From assembly GCA_947624245.1 (NCBI GenBank), contig CANQJL010000030.1, forward strand, positions 1 through 32,479: a stretch of 32,479 nucleotides of DNA, read 5' to 3'. Of the stretch, positions 31,905-32,479 are shown one piece after another; within the stretch, counting starts at the first letter, position 1, and each line of letters begins with the position of its first letter. The notes beneath the pieces were generated by a model. The model was given only the letters and a program-made list of their open reading frames with translations, made no database searches and was not told the origin of the DNA. This DNA is from an uncultured Acetatifactor sp. GTDB taxonomy: Bacteria; Bacillota; Clostridia; Lachnospirales; Lachnospiraceae. The translations under genes and the position numbers were made by a program.

Positions 31905-32378
31905 ATGGAGAGAGCGTTGGAGAGAGAGCGGCGCAATGCAAAAAAGATGCAGGATACGCTGCAGTATCCTCAGGGACTGAAATGGACAAAGCAGAGAAAG
32001 AGCGTCTACAGAGTGCTCTGGGAGGCCGCGGAGCCTCTGAGCGCCGTGCAGATCTACAATCTTGTGGAGCGGCAGGCGGACGGGGAGGAGTACGCCGTCT
32101 CCACGATCTACAGAATATTGGCGGCCTTTGAGGAGAGAGGTCTTGCGGAGAAAACCACCTGGCTGGGGGACGGTACGGTGATGTATTCCCTGAACAGGGG
32201 AGAACACACCCATTATGCCGTCTGTCTGGAATGCCGCAGGCGAATCCCGCTGCAGAGCTGTCCTTTCGCCCATGTGCATCTGGAGAAAGAGGCGGGAAAC
32301 TTCACCATAACCGGCCATAAACTGGAGTTATACGGTTACTGTGAGGAATGCCGCCGGACGCGAAAAAACGATGAATGA
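31905..32378 (+). CDS. Fur-family metal-dependent transcriptional regulator
   Basis: A 157-residue repressor of the Fur/Zur/PerR/Mur family. The N-terminal winged helix (about 15-90) includes WTKQRKSVYRVL, PLSAVQIYNLVE and VSTIYRILAAFEERGL. The C-terminal dimerisation and metal domain contains HTHYAVCLECRRR, CPFAHVHLEKE and ITGHKLELYGYCEECR. The two CxxC pairs form the structural zinc site and the histidines the regulatory site. The metal sensed is not evident; the linked transporter suggests manganese or zinc. GGGGGT lies about 6 bp before ATG 31905; a GTG at 31878 (9 more residues) also has an acceptable purine-rich site and cannot be excluded. It most likely represses its own operon through the 30956-30994 palindrome. 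Confidence 0.9.
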   Translation: MERALERERRNAKKMQDTLQYPQGLKWTKQRKSVYRVLWEAAEPLSAVQIYNLVERQADGEEYAVSTIYRILAAFEERGLAEKTTWLGDGTVMYSLNRGEHTHYAVCLECRRRIPLQSCPFAHVHLEKEAGNFTITGHKLELYGYCEECRRTRKNDE

Positions 32379-32479
32379 TATATTTTTCAAAAAAATAAAA
32401 AATTGCTGACTTGCAATCCGAAATTCCAGTGAAAAAGTAAATTCCACCGCCCTTTAAAATCTGGCGTATTTTATGTATT
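32379..32479. other. A/T-rich right edge, no gene seen
   Basis: The last 101 bp are A/T-rich. ATTGC (32402-32406) and GCAAT (32413-32417) form a short dyad, but no promoter, terminator with T-run or start codon with a binding site is visible before the window ends. Confidence 0.4.

Noticed and set aside
32402..32417. ATTGC-N6-GCAAT dyad after the Fur-family gene as a second operator
   Set aside because: Only 5-bp arms in A/T-rich DNA; it resembles the TGCAA/TTGCA core of the 30956-30994 palindrome only loosely and no promoter is visible beside it.

Overview
The window looks like chromosome from a strictly anaerobic, spore-forming member of the Clostridia, most likely Lachnospiraceae. The evidence is a moderately GC-rich genome with Gram-positive style ribosome binding sites, sporulation and germination genes (a SpoVAF-like GerA-family protein and YtaF), a reverse rubrerythrin for oxygen defence, LuxS, MurG, a single-domain GtrA, a class of FecR/cyclase/HD-GYP signalling proteins, and no respiratory genes. 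The family and genus are inference; no rRNA gene is present to fix them.

Layout. Positions 1-1569 form a long stretch without a convincing gene. It is G/T-rich at first and holds a seven-unit 40-bp tandem repeat (342-621), several related GC-rich hairpins, and a promoter-hairpin-terminator structure (about 1181-1305) that may be a small RNA or the remains of a type I toxin locus. Next comes a membrane-anchored XRE regulator (1570-2547). A minus-strand block follows: a GH31 glycosidase, a SpoVAF-like germination protein and YtaF. A plus-strand pair encodes a polysaccharide deacetylase-like protein and YwlG; YwlG overlaps, tail to tail, the minus-strand TSCPD-murG operon. From 10.1 to 14 kb are an unknown three-helix membrane protein, glucose-6-phosphate isomerase, a D-2-hydroxyacid dehydrogenase and GtrA. 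The minus strand then carries luxS-mtnN (activated methyl cycle) and a reverse rubrerythrin. From 16.1 to 23.6 kb the plus strand encodes a two-component system, a 58-residue unknown protein, an RsmF-like rRNA methyltransferase, an RluA-type pseudouridine synthase, an AI-2E-family transporter and an O-antigen-ligase-like membrane protein. A tRNA-Pro(CGG) lies on the minus strand at 23.7 kb.

The most distinctive region is 23.9-28.9 kb. It starts at a strong promoter divergent from the tRNA promoter and encodes, in order, a surface FecR-domain protein with a long Thr/Pro linker, a CHASE2 receptor-type class III adenylate cyclase with all catalytic residues intact, and a GAF-HD-GYP phosphodiesterase-like protein. 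I read this as a candidate envelope-sensing second-messenger module: exported sensor, cyclic-nucleotide synthase, and putative receptor/hydrolase. A TIM-barrel sugar isomerase-like protein and an RlmI-like methyltransferase follow closely and may be co-transcribed.

The right end (30.9-32.4 kb) is a metal-homeostasis unit. A sigma-A-like promoter overlaps a perfect 17-bp-arm palindrome, followed by an ArsP_2-type (putative manganese) transporter with a His/Cys-rich loop and a Fur-family repressor, which is the natural candidate to bind the palindrome. All functional assignments rest on motif recognition by eye; no database searches were run.
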